Assembly (NCBI GenBank): GCA_023974075.1
Contig: CM043803.1
Span: 3,569,495 to 3,633,494, forward strand
Source of the DNA: Chaenocephalus aceratus
Lineage: Eukaryota; Chordata; Actinopteri; Perciformes; Channichthyidae
Direction of reading: 5' to 3'
Length of the DNA: 64,000 nt
Shown: one piece after another, positions 13,191-24,600 of the stretch
Layout: each line of letters starts with the position of its first letter
Position numbering within the stretch: position 1 is the stretch's first letter
Notes under the pieces: model-generated
Told to the model about the DNA's origin: nothing
Database searches by the model: none
The model's input: the letters and a program-made list of their open reading frames with translations, nothing else
Program-made: the position numbers and the translations under genes

Positions 13191-14082
13191 GGTGTCGTTG
13201 TTTGAACTGTGTAAACCATATAATGCATATAGGTGTAAACACTGCTTCTAAAGAGGAACATGACGCTGTCTGGAATAATATCTTTGTGGTTACTCCATTC
13301 GGCTCCGGTGATGCTGGCTAGTGATGGCAGTGTGACACTAATCAGCTCTTAGTAGTTTTGTATTTTACTAATAGGTAATTTAAAGTCTTTGCAAATCAGA
13401 CATTACATAAAAACGTATGTCATTCCTTGAATATCATATCAATGCAAAAAAGACTGATAATTTGTCTTACAATGTTCCCTTTAAAAAGTAACTTATTTTA
13501 CTTAAATGTAATAAAACACGTATTTTACTTAAGTGTTTGGTTCTACACAACTACTGTTTAGATTACTTTTTTGCTGTAAAACTTATTATTTAGCTGGGTA
13601 CTCATCATTTATTTGTTGATTAAATATAATCTCATTGGTCACAATAGTGACCGTAAAACATATTTTCACGTAGGCTCTATAAATGTTACTGAATTATATA
13701 TCAATGTTTTTCCAGAAAATATTGGATAAATAAAAGGTCTCAATGAAATATGTGCAGTGTCACATGTTTAGTGTAAATTGTCACATGACTTGAGCTGTTC
13801 ACTTCCTGGTTGCACCAAGAGAAGAGCTCCCAGAAAAAGGGTTAGTAAAGAATGTTAACGTAAAGATAGTACAATGATTTTTGGTAAACATAATCTTTAA
13901 GGTATCTAGTATTGATAAATGCATTTGCAATAACTTAACTTTTTTTAATGTGGAAACAGAAAGAGTAAACATGTTGACGGCAACAATAGTGACCGGCGGG
14001 ATAACACAGTGCATCTAGGTATACACATACATTTACACATACATAGTCTTTTAACCTAATTTCTTAATGTGTTGTTTATTTT
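13191..14082. other. flank or 5' part of the piggyBac element
   Basis: AT-rich. It holds two copies of a palindromic motif also present at the far side of the transposase: ATTGGTCACAATAGTGACCG near 13636 and, in the opposite orientation, CAATAGTGACCGGCGGGAT near 13983. A splice-acceptor-like TTTATTTTAG precedes the first transposase codons at 14083. Confidence 0.4.
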
Positions 14083-15107
14083 AGCTTTACCTTGAGTCAA
14101 GTTCTGGATATGTTGGATCTAGGTGACAGCCCTGATAAGGCATGCAACATTACAGTTATCCCTCAAACTGAGAAAGATGCTTTCCTCAGTGATTGTGATA
14201 GCGATGGGTCAGATATGGACTATGAGGGGGAGTCAGGCCATTTGCCAGCCAAGCTGTTGAATGCATATGCTGAACTTCAGTAAACTGATCATGACAGGAA
14301 CAACGTTATCAATGATGATGACATCCCCCTCACCACTACCCCTTTCACACCCCCCTCCGCTGTTCATGTTAAAGAGCCAGTGGCCTCTATGAGCCAGAAG
14401 GGCCAGTCAGAAAAGCCAAGGGCAAAGCTGCAGGTTGTCAAAAATAAAGATCCAGTGTTCAAACGATCGAAGAGGCCCGCCTCCACTGTTATTCCAAAAC
14501 ACACAGTATACAGCCCAAATGCTGGGGAATGTATAAAACAAAGTTGCCCTGATCCAACGGATGTTTTCTTACTAATGTATCCACCTACCCTAAGAGAGAT
14601 CACCATTGAAATGTCCAACCTCTACTCCACCCAGACCAAGGACCAGCAACTGTATCTGAGTATGGAGGAGCTCCTCACATTGTATGGGATCCTTATCACC
14701 TCTGAGTACAGCTCTGTTCCAAGAAGACACATGTACTGGTCACTTGACAGTGATGTACACAATGAAAACATTTCAGATGCAATGCGGAGAAATCGCTTTG
14801 ATGAAATAATGGCCTCAATTAATGTGGTTGACAACACAAAGATCACTGACGACCCATTTTTTAATGTTAGACCCATCTTCTCCGACCTCAATCAGTCATA
14901 CAAAGTCATGCCATTTCAGGAATGGCTGTCGGTGGATCAGAGCATGATCAGATACTATGGTCGCCATGGATGTAAGCAATTCATAAGAGGTAAACCAATG
15001 CGCTTTGGTTACAAACTATGGAGCCTTGCCTCATCCAGTGGTTACATGGATCACATGGAGCCATATGGTGGATCCCACACTCTCCTCCCTGAGACGGGGT
15101 AAGGTCA

Positions 15108-15614
15108 TGTTGTGCACCGCCAAAGTGTTAGTCAGTCATGTTTCATGTTGTTTATTTTGTATTGTTTTTCACTTCCTGTTTTGTTTTTGTCACGTCTCAC
15201 TTCAGGTCCCTTGACTCCTTTTCCTTATGTGTTCTCCCGCCCTCATCAGCGTCAGCCCCGCCCCTGATTGTTTCCACCTGTGTCTTGTTGTTGAGTGTTG
15301 AAATTCCCCAGTCTCCCAGTGTTCAGTGTCAGTTCGTCTTGTCCTGTTCTCATGCCAGTACTCTGCTCGTCGTCGTCGATTGCTTCTTTGTTCAAACCTA
15401 CGTTATGCTTCTGAAACGTATGGAAAGTTTAATTCCTCACGTTGTGAGCGATATTTTGTTGTATCTTTCTGGACCCTTTTTTGTCACCTCGTAAGAGTGC
15501 TTTTTTCATTTGTATATATTTTGTGGAAGATATAAAGTATATGAATTATACTTTACCTCTGGCTCCCGGGTCATGCATTTGAGTACTTACCTTTGAGTAT
15601 CCAAGTTCGTAATA
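15108..15614. mobile_element. solo LTR inserted in the piggyBac gene, TSD GGTCA
   Basis: The piggyBac reading frame is interrupted between ETG and QGPS. The insert is bounded by GGTCA at 15103-15107 and again at 15615-15619, the 5-bp duplication expected of LTR-retrotransposon integration. The 507-bp insert starts TGTTGTGC and ends TAATA, giving TG...TA ends. It has CT-rich composition, a Gypsy-like fish LTR look and a TATAAAG box near 15530. No internal retroviral genes are present, so it is a solo LTR left by recombination. Confidence 0.75.
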
Positions 15615-16357
15615 GGTCAGGGACCCAGTGTTGTCCTTGGTCTTGCAGAGCAAGCTCAGGTGCCTCAAGGTTGCAAGTTCATCCATGACAACCTCTTCAC
15701 TTCTCTTGGACTCCTTGATTAAATGACAAAAAGAAGATATGGGAGCTCTGGAACAATGAGGCAAAATCGTCTGTTTGATGTCCCATTCAAGCCCCAGAAA
15801 GAATTCATGAAGTTATCTCAGGGAACATCTGAGGTTTTGACCCAAGGAGACAAGTTGCTGGTCCGTTGGAGAGACAATAATGTTGTCACAGTGGCAACAA
15901 ACATGGAGGAGAAATACAGTGAGACCTTTGTCAAGAGATGGAACAAGGAGCGACGTTCATTTGACAAAGGCCCACAACCAAAATGCATCAACCTATACAA
16001 TGAGCACATGGGTGGTGTTGACCTTCATGACCAACAGGTATCAAGATACCATATCTCGATCAGGTCTAAGAAGTGGTGGTGGCCCATCTTTGCATGGTCT
16101 CTCAACAGTGCACTTGTGAACAGCCATTTATTTTACAGGGACATTATGGGAGGGACCATTGATCTGCTCACCTTCTCAAGGATGGCGGCGCAGTCACTTA
16201 TGCAAAAGTTTGGCACAAAACCACTGAGCCAGGGCAGGAGATCTCTGCTGGCAGCTACTGTTGAACATCAGGTATGACAAATCATCTCACTGGCCAATCA
16301 ACACGATGCATCGGTTCCAGAGATGTCGTCACTGTGACAAACGCACCACCTTGTGAG

Positions 16358-17163
16358 GAATTGCGGTATCTCCTTCTCCTTTTTTCTGTTTGTCTGTCTA
16401 TCTGTTTGTCTGTCTTCCTGGCTGGGTGTGGTTGACCTACTTTCCGTTTTCCGCCAACTCACCTCCGCTCCTGTTTCTCATCATCACTGATTACCACCAC
16501 TCACCTGCTGCTGCTTAAAACTCCGGTTCGATCATCAGACTTCGCCAGTTCTTCGTATACTCACAGTGGTAAACTCCAGTTCCGGCTGACTAGATTTTCT
16601 AGTTCTTTTGTATACTCTTCCTGTTGGATTTTTTCCATTCCGTCCTGCCTGCCACGTCCAGCCCAACCTCCGTCTCAGCCCTGCTCCACGTTCTCCCCAC
16701 TCTGTTCAGAGTTTGCTTTGTCCCCTGCCTGGTTTTTGTGGACTTATTAAATCCAGTCTCTTTGACACTTCACCTAAGTCTCCGTCCCAGTGTTCTTGCA
16801 TAGCGGGTTCAAGTTTTGTGTCTCTTTACGAGGAGCCTAACATACCTATAATAATAATAATAATAGCTTGGATTTATATAGCGCCTTTCAAGGGACCCAA
16901 GGTCGCTTTACAAGTAATAGGGCAAAAACAAACGTAACAAAACAAAAGTCAGACAGACAAAACAACAGATCGATTAGGGGCCAAAAGCCTTGGCAAACAG
17001 ATGGGACTTGAGGGCCCTTTTGAAGGCGTCGAGTGTGGGGATGTTGCGAATCTCCGCAGGGAGAGCGTTCCAGAGGGTGGGGGCTGCCACACTGTCCCCG
17101 AAGGTTCGCAGTTTGGTGCGGGGGGTGGTAAGCAGGCCAGAGTCTGAGGCATGTGCATCTGCA
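16358..17163 (-). mobile_element. composite insertion with LINE 3' end, TSD TGTGAG
   Basis: TGTGAG occurs at 16352-16357 and again at 17164-17169, on either side of an interruption in the Cys-rich C-terminus of piggyBac. The right part (about 16845-17163) is, on the minus strand, the C-terminus of a fish LINE ORF2: PRTKLRTFGDSVAAPTLWNA, then LPAEIRNIPTLDAFKRALKS, then HLFAKAF, followed by a 3' tail of (ATT)n at 16850-16865, as in L2-type LINEs. The left part (16358-16845) is a CT-rich LTR- or SINE-like sequence ending ...CATAGCGGGTTC, not assigned. Two events may be stacked here. Confidence 0.65.
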
Positions 17164-17847
17164 TGTGAGAAATGCAAAGCACCACTGCACATTGAGTGCT
17201 TCAAGATGTACCATGGACAGTAGAAAGGGCACTATAAGTGAATGCAAAGATAATAAAGCCAATAAAGGCTGTGGAGATGAAGTACAAAGGACAAGTCCAT
17301 GACAAAGGGGAAAAGTCCAAAATGAATGTTTTGGAAAATAAGTTCAAGTTAATCAATCAGTAGATTGTAGTTCAAAATAGTGATGCACAAACTAATCGTG
17401 CACTTGGTTCTAAAGCCTATGATATATATATTGCATTTTTGTTCAGTGTAGGACACCTATTCTACATGCTACCTTTTCTAAATGTTACCTTTTATGTTCA
17501 ATGTGAATGAATCACACAACTGGCTGTACAGTTGTTTGTGAATGTTGCACTAAAATATCAGAAAGACAATGTTACAAATATTGCACTAAAGTAAAAGTTC
17601 AAATTTTACAACAGATGTATAATATTAATGTTTCAATACATACAAAATAGAAATGTGGAAAAACGTTGATGGTTGTTCATATTGGTGTTGTATCAGGAAT
17701 TTTGATGTGTAAAAAGTCTAACTAGAATTTGATGGAGATTGCCAGTGACAGAGTTTTAAATGTGTAGATAACTAGGCTGGGATGTATACACATTTGGATG
17801 ACTGCATTGGAGAAGTATGCTAATTCAATATATGTATTTTCACGGCA

Positions 17848-17890
17848 ACACATAATCCCACCGGTCACAATTGTGACCGGCCATAAAACA
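17848..17890. repeat. palindromic repeat of the piggyBac element, right-side copy
   Basis: ATAATCCCACCGGTCACAAT continues to TGTGACCGGCCATAAAACAT. It contains the perfect 16-bp palindrome GGTCACAATTGTGACC. A diverged copy in the same orientation (ATAATCTCATTGGTCACAAT) lies at 13629, left of the transposase, and an inverted copy near 13983. These are probably subterminal sites of the element. The true ends and a TTAA duplication were not pinned down. Confidence 0.5.
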
Positions 17891-18174
17891 TAACATTTCA
17901 ACTACTTTTCCATGAGTTTTTTTTAAAAACAATGATTGATTTTTTCAAAGGGTTACTAATGACACAATATTTGGATATTTTCATGTCTGGGAAAAATGTG
18001 GGATTAAATGGATTAAGTATTTGAGTATTCATCTGTAGTAATTAAGATCAATAAAAAAATAAAATAAAAATGTAATCTCTAATCTATGTAATTTTTACAT
18101 GTCAACTCTACGCTATTTTTAGTTTGTTTTTATACTGGTGGTTACTGTATTTTATATGATATCAATGTTCTGAT

Positions 18175-18256
18175 ATCTCTACTGTGAAGCACTTTGAACT
18201 GCACTTTTATTGTAGGTGCTATACAAATAAAGATGATGATTATTATTATTAATATA
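18175..18256 (+). repeat. LINE (L2-like) 3' tail fragment
   Basis: The stretch GTGAAGCACTTTGAACTG ... GGTGCTATACAAATAAAG followed by (ATT)n is the conserved 3' end of fish L2-type LINEs. Only the last 80 bp or so is present. Confidence 0.6.
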
Positions 18257-18539
18257 GCTGTATAAATATACCAATGTTTTTTTCTTCTGAGATTCAGTGA
18301 TAGGCTAACAATGTGGCAATGGAAACTACTGCAGGTCAAGCAGCTCTTCATGGTAGCGCTTGTTGTACTCACTTATGAATAGGCTGGGGGAGCTGGTGCT
18401 AGTGAAATTGGCACTGGGTGTCGCTGTAAATCTTATCTGTTTGTCTACAGGGAAATCCACGTTTCATCCACTACGACCGTCAGACGTGAGCATCCATGGA
18501 CGTGAGTAGCCGACTGTAGATGTCGTGACGTAGTCTGTC

Positions 18540-18656
18540 TGTCCGCCTCCACCGAGACACAGCTGCTGGTGACGAGCGGAAGAGCCTGTGCCAACAAGTC
18601 CGCTTCCCACCGAGAAACAGACCCTTTATTCGGTCTGGTTAACAGCCTTTTTGTCG
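18540..18656 (+). other. mfsd13a: mfsd13a non-coding first exon (candidate)
   Basis: GC-richer, CpG-containing sequence ending TTTGTCG|GTACGTAAC, a good donor with the edge at 18656. It lies 2.5 kb upstream of the acceptor at 21185, with no ATG-initiated long frame. The transcription start is not visible. Confidence 0.45.
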
Positions 18657-21600
18657 GTACGTAACATTTCTATACTACCGTGATATAGAAATAACTTGAA
18701 GCTAATTGTGAATGTGTTTATCTCCAGATAGGCAGCCTTTCAACGTTAACCAGCTAACTAATACTAGCCTTTAAATAAGACTAGCTAGTGCTAACCATTA
18801 GCAGTAGCTGAGTTGACTAGTATTATACATATTTGTATCATTCGACATATTTATCGATCCTACCAGCTACTACTATCAGGCACAGCAGACTACACAACAT
18901 GTGGGTTGTTAGTTGAAGCTTTGTGATCGAATATGAACCGGTTCAGACTCAGACAGAAACAATAGTCGAAGCTTATTACATTATGATAGCTTACTACTAG
19001 CTGGAAGTAAACATAACGGATAGTGGATACATGATTATTATACTGTATCTTATATTACGAAAATCAATAATTAGGATGGCTGGTTGATTCAAGCACTATT
19101 TAATTCATGAGCAGTGGTGACGTTATATTGTTTAGTTTAACTAGAAATATGTTTAAAAAATTGTAGGTGCAATAGTGACACTCATAGACGAATTAATCAA
19201 TACACCATTTATTAAAAAGTCTGACTCTAAATGAGACATATCCAGACTTTGCATACGGAATAAGGAAGTGAAACTGACTTTCATGTCAGTATCATATATG
19301 CAAAAAGAAAGAAGGATGAAAAAGACTGAACACCCATACAAACAAATAATATTCAAGCAGGTAGTCGGAATTCACACTAAGGCTTGCATTGTTAATGTAG
19401 CCATGTGCAAAAATCTCATGAATAAGATGCCCCCTTTTCTAGTGTTCCAGAAATCAATCAGCAGGTCAGGCACTGTGTTTGGTCATCACACCTTTCGGCT
19501 ATCCGAGTGAATAGCTGCAACAGGTTGATCACTCTGCCAATAAACGTCCACAGGTGGAAGCAGCAGCTCCTGGATGTGCTGTGGCTGAGAGGACATGAAG
19601 TGGATATTTGTATATCCACAGGATAGATTACCTCTAATCTTAGTGAGATAGACCATGTGTGAGAGATGCGATATAATGCAGCCGCTCTACTGCTTGGATC
19701 TGATAGGAACAGGGTTGGAAAGCTTTTTATTGCACTCCAAAGGAGGTTGCTTTGGCTAAGGTTGCTATCTCCCTGCTACTTATATGCCGTTTAAAGGTTT
19801 TCTTTGATGCTTTGTGGTTGAAGCTAATAGAAACATTGCCTTGAGACACTGTTATTGTTAGCTATTATATGGCTTCCCCGACTCAAGCTGTGAGAGCATG
19901 TTTGAAGATCAGGGCAAGTCGGAGCATGTGGGAGTCAGGTGTGAAGTTAGAAGCCTGTTGAAGGGAACTTTTCTCCCAAGGGTGCTACGTGTGAGACTGC
20001 ACCAGGAGCTTCGAAAGGAAAGTGACACATCGTCTACGGCTATGCAAACCGAAAGCAGGATTTACATTCATTGTTGGGAACTCGGTATCCTTGGCTTGTG
20101 TGAGAAAAGACAGTCATTCACAACGAGATGTGACATGGAGACAACATTGGGTGCTTTTAATGTCATATAGTTTCTTTGTCTTTAAAGCAATCACATATTA
20201 TGAACTTATCTTTTACGGGGAGTTACATTTATTTTCGTGAATGTTCAAAACACTATCAGAATTAGGCTGCATAATTTAATTAACTGGTTATCTCCCAGAT
20301 CGGAGATAACCAGTTTCAGCAGCTTGCATGTTCCTTCTGTAAACACCCGGTTACTACAAGGGAGAGAAGGTTCTAGTTACAGGCTCCAGCACCAACAGTA
20401 AAGTAGTTTGTGAAAAACAAAGGTCAAAAGTATATTGTTCAGTTCTTTGTTAGAACATTTCCATAACTTGAGGTGTGTCAATCATCTTTCCTAATGTCTA
20501 TTTGTCCAGTCTTAAAGAATGGGAATGGTTACAGTTTCTGTGCATGCTTAGGTGTGCCTGTTTGACTTTAAGCCACATTATATTGTGTGGAATACAAAAC
20601 AACGTAATCACTCTGGGCTGATGTGTTTGAGAGAGATAACCAAAAGCATTCACACAGTTCAATTTCTAAAAAGGATTCATCCCTCGACAGAATGCAATTA
20701 TGAATGAGACACCCGTGGAAAATAAAGCCCAGTGAAAGCACGTCGCCTGAATAGAAAGCCTGAGGATCTGACTTTCCTTTTATAGTCTCACAGTTAAGAC
20801 GCCTAGCTTTTTGGTGAGGTGGAGGAAAGTCAGGGGAGTGGTCATACAAAGAGCTGAGAAAAACGACTTTTACAAAGCTCACCACAGAAAGGCGGGGGCC
20901 AAAGCAGAAAGGAACCGTGGCCTAACTAACTTTAATGACTACCTACAGCAGCATTGCTATGAAAATAACTTCCTTTTGGTCTGCACAGAATCTTCGCTGA
21001 GACTTGAAATATTAGAGACAATGCTGTAACTTCCAATAAGGTTCAGAAATGTGTTTGGCTTATTCAAATGTAGCGCTAACATTTAAATCAAGTCTTTTTG
21101 CTTCAGGGGGAGAGAATAATGTGTTTTACCGTTTGTCTACTGAACTGAAAATAACCATTTATCCTCTTGCTCTGTATGTTTGCAGGCGACCATGAGGTGG
21201 TGACCCGGGGTCGGCCCTGAGATGTTTGCAGCGTGGCACAAAGAGAAAAGGCAGCAGAGTGATTGAGAAAGAAGAATGGGCCGGAGAGCATGGGGCTGCT
21301 GGCAAAGCGTCGTCTCTACTGCAGTGCTCTACGGCTCTTTGGCCTTGTTCACCTCCATCCTGCACAATGTGTTCCTGCTTTACTACGTGGAGACTTTCGT
21401 GTCCATCTACAAGATCGATAAAGTGTCCTTCTGGGTGGGAGAGGTGAGGGACAAGTAACCTGTCACTGTGTCAGGTGTTCATTGCATTCATTTAAACTTG
21501 TATATAAGCTTAGGAAATCTCATTTGCAATGATGTAGAGATGCAGAGAGATCCACATATACATATCAAAAGAACATTACTTAACCATGATCCAAATTAGA

Positions 21601-24600
21601 TTTTGACCTGTGGCCCAGGCTCAAAATTAAACACTAGTTTGCCGTTGCCGTGCAACAGCGGTGATTTGTATGGCTGTATGCGAGTCCTGCTAACCAGTTT
21701 GGTAGCTATCGTGTTCGTATGCAGTTCTTTATCTTTTATAACCATCTGGATAAGGAACATGTAATGAGACACGGAAAGGCAGGGTAACCAGAATTTCTTT
21801 TTTTTCAAGATATCGTACATATGATATTTGTTTATCAACGGAAAACTTAAGGTCAGGATTACTTTTTTTCACATTTATTTCCGATAACAAAACCTAATTG
21901 GTCGGTTCTTGATATCTGATTGAAAGTAGAATATTAAGTAACATTTCTGCTTTAATATTTTTCTGATAAAAGCTTGAAATAAAATTGCCTGATTATAATA
22001 ACACAATTATTAAAATGGCAACTGAAGTCTGTAATTAATGTGTTAATTAAGATCCACAGTCCTCCCATGGGACTTCTTCTAATTCCCAGAAGCTTTATCT
22101 CATGCTTTAATTGATGAATAAACCATCCTTGTGTTTTATGTGATGGTTTTTTATAAACGATCCCTCCTTCTCTCTGCTGCTCCACAGACGGTGTTCCTCA
22201 TATGGAACAGTCTGAATGACCCTCTCTTCGGCTGGCTGAGTGATCGTGCCTTCCTCAGCTCTCCTCAGTAAGTATCCAGCTTTCTTTCTAGGATAAATAA
22301 TGTTTAATAAAAAGAAATTGCAAAAAAATACTCAGCCTACCTACAACAATGTCAACAATTAGACTTCCTCACATGACTACAGACAAGCTACCAAAACATT
22401 TAAGTAGATTACCCACACGTCAGCTCCATTGAGAAAATGCAATGACATGTGATATTATTATTATTATTACATGTGATTTACCCTCTCAAGATATGCAACA
22501 TATACAAGCAAGAAACAGATGTTAGATCAGAGGTTTCCTGTTAAACTTCCTCATTCTTAACGACTCATTTAAAGCTACAGTCTATTTTTGTCTCTGAAGA
22601 GACCCAAGTAACTGTTGACTTGTATCAGCATTACATAGTTTCAGTGATGTTTATCAACAACCTCAGCGGAGAACTCAAAGAGATACTGATGACTAAAAGC
22701 TTTACCAACGTCAACATAGTGTAATATATTAGCTAAATGGTATGTTTTGAAACTCAATAGTGACATTTCCCTAGAATATAAGGACATGGATTGTACAATT
22801 ACAAAATGATCTCTTTGATTCTGACATCCCATCACCTTTCTATCCCTCCAGTTACTACATTTGGAGGTTCCCCGCACACATTGCCCCTTAGCTATGACTC
22901 ATGCCCACCCTGTTCTTTCAGAGTAACCTCTTTTATCAGCTGCAGTCGTGTTTAAAAGGTAAACACATCGTCAGAGCGAGAATTATCAAACATTAAGCTT
23001 CCGTCTGTGATTGCTCTTTATTGAGATTAAACCATATGCGTCACTGTACTGTCGTAACTTGTGACGTTATAATAACATTATACTGTGGAAATGTCTACAC
23101 ATTTCTCTTTGATTTGTATCAACTTTAAATGTGAGCATTTACACAGTCATCAACAACAGTTATTTTTAGTTTGACCTTTGTATTTCTGAATGACTTCACC
23201 AGAAAGGTTTCAGAGTATAACAAGTCAGTTCATGTGTTCATGTTTTTTCTCCACCCAGGTCCGGCTCTCAGATATCAAATCCAGAGGTGGTGCTGAAGCG
23301 CGTGAAGGCCCTCTCCACCAATGGCCCGCTCTTCGCTCTGTCCTTCCTGGCCTTCTGGGTGGCGTGGGCCCGACCCGGCCTGCAGTTCCTGCTGTGCCTG
23401 TGTCTGTACGACGGCTTCCTCTCCATGGTGGACCTCCACCACAGCGCCCTGCTGGCCGATCTCGCCGTGTCCAACAGCGACCGCACGCGCCTCAACTTCC
23501 ACTGCTCCGTGTTCAGCGCCCTCGGCTCATTCTCCGTTTTTCTTTCCTACTCCTTCTGGGACAAAGAGGATTTCTACTCCTTCCGTCTCTTCTGCGTGGC
23601 TCTCGCAGCTTTTTCCATCCTGGGATTTGTCTTTGTGTCTCGATTACTGCAGCATCGTTTCCAAAAGGAAGTGCGTCTAAGACAGGACGAAGCCCTGGTA
23701 CTTAAAGAGTAAGGATTTGGAATTTAACTGGTTGACGTGTTTTTGAGCTGTGGTGTTTATTTTTCCTCTGCGTCTCACTTAACTCTTTTTGTCTCAGGCT
23801 GAATGTTGGCAACGCTCCACTTACCAACCCAGAAAAACCCGTCACCATTGGACAGTACCTCAAGCAGCTCTCCAAGCACAAGAACTTCATGTGGTTTGTT
23901 TCTATGAACCTTGTTCAGGTGAGATATACACAACAAACAACTACAACATGTGCTCAAAACTCTTCTGACCCTTTGAGAAATGAAAAATCTGGATTATCAC
24001 TGAGCCCCTAAACAGTGAAAGCTTAATGGTGTGTTTATTTGTCTTTAACTTAGAAGACTAAACTGTGACTACTTTTAGAACGCTCTCATGTGATACAGTA
24101 GCTGGTTTTTGTTGTATTTACTTACCATTCTCTGTTGTCTCTGCTCCCCCTGCAGGTGTTTCACTGCCACTTCAACAGCAACTTCTTTCCTCTTTTCTTG
24201 GAGCACCTCCTGTCTGACAATATATCTGCCTCCACAGGTTCTATCTTACTCGGTAAGAGACAACAAATAAAACATTCAGGTCTTTGAAATCATGACTCGT
24301 CGTGCTACAGCTAGGGAGTACAGACTCAAATTAATACCGCATTTATTATCGCAGCATTGTAAAGGCTTAACACTATAGGGAATCACAAACTGTTAAATCT
24401 AAGAGTGAGTTTCTTTATTTTATATTATAAATGAGAAACACATTTAGAATGTTTACCTTTACTGGCATGATGCAAGCTAGTTGCATACAAGTTTTTTTTA
24501 TATTGCAAACCCATTTGAGTTTCTTACATGAATGCATCATGGTAATTTGAACCAATCTGGCCCAAAATCATCATTAAAGATAATATATATATTTCAGAAA

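Larger units (their letters stand above)
14083..17223 (+). pseudogene. piggyBac transposase pseudogene with nested insertions
   Basis: This is a DDE transposase of the piggyBac (DDE_Tnp_1_7) family. In order it has an acidic N-terminus (14092-14280), a stop (14281), and a DNA-binding/dimerisation part with YLSMEELLTLYGILI and RRHMYWSLD. The first catalytic Asp is in LSVDQSMIRYYGRHG, followed by KPMRFGYKLW (to about 15020). A stop at 15100 precedes the solo LTR at 15108-15614. Coding then resumes with VVLGLAEQAQVPQGCKF and the second catalytic Asp in HDNLFTSLGLLD, a stop at 15720, and the third Asp in NEHMGGVDLHDQ. A frameshift near 16270 leads into RYDKSSHWP and the Cys/His motif FQRCRHCDK. 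After the insertion 16358-17163 the C-terminal Cys-rich end resumes (CEKCKAPLHIECFKMYHGQ, stop at 17221). All three catalytic Asp are visible but the gene is clearly broken. AATAAA signals follow at about 17250. Confidence 0.9.

Noticed and set aside
14364..14891. Minus-strand frames of 84-89 codons
   Set aside because: Shadows of the piggyBac transposase coding strand.
20568..20885. Minus-strand 105-codon frame near the inverted mfsd13a copy
   Set aside because: It starts outside the duplicated block and is not in the frame of exon 8; no similarity.
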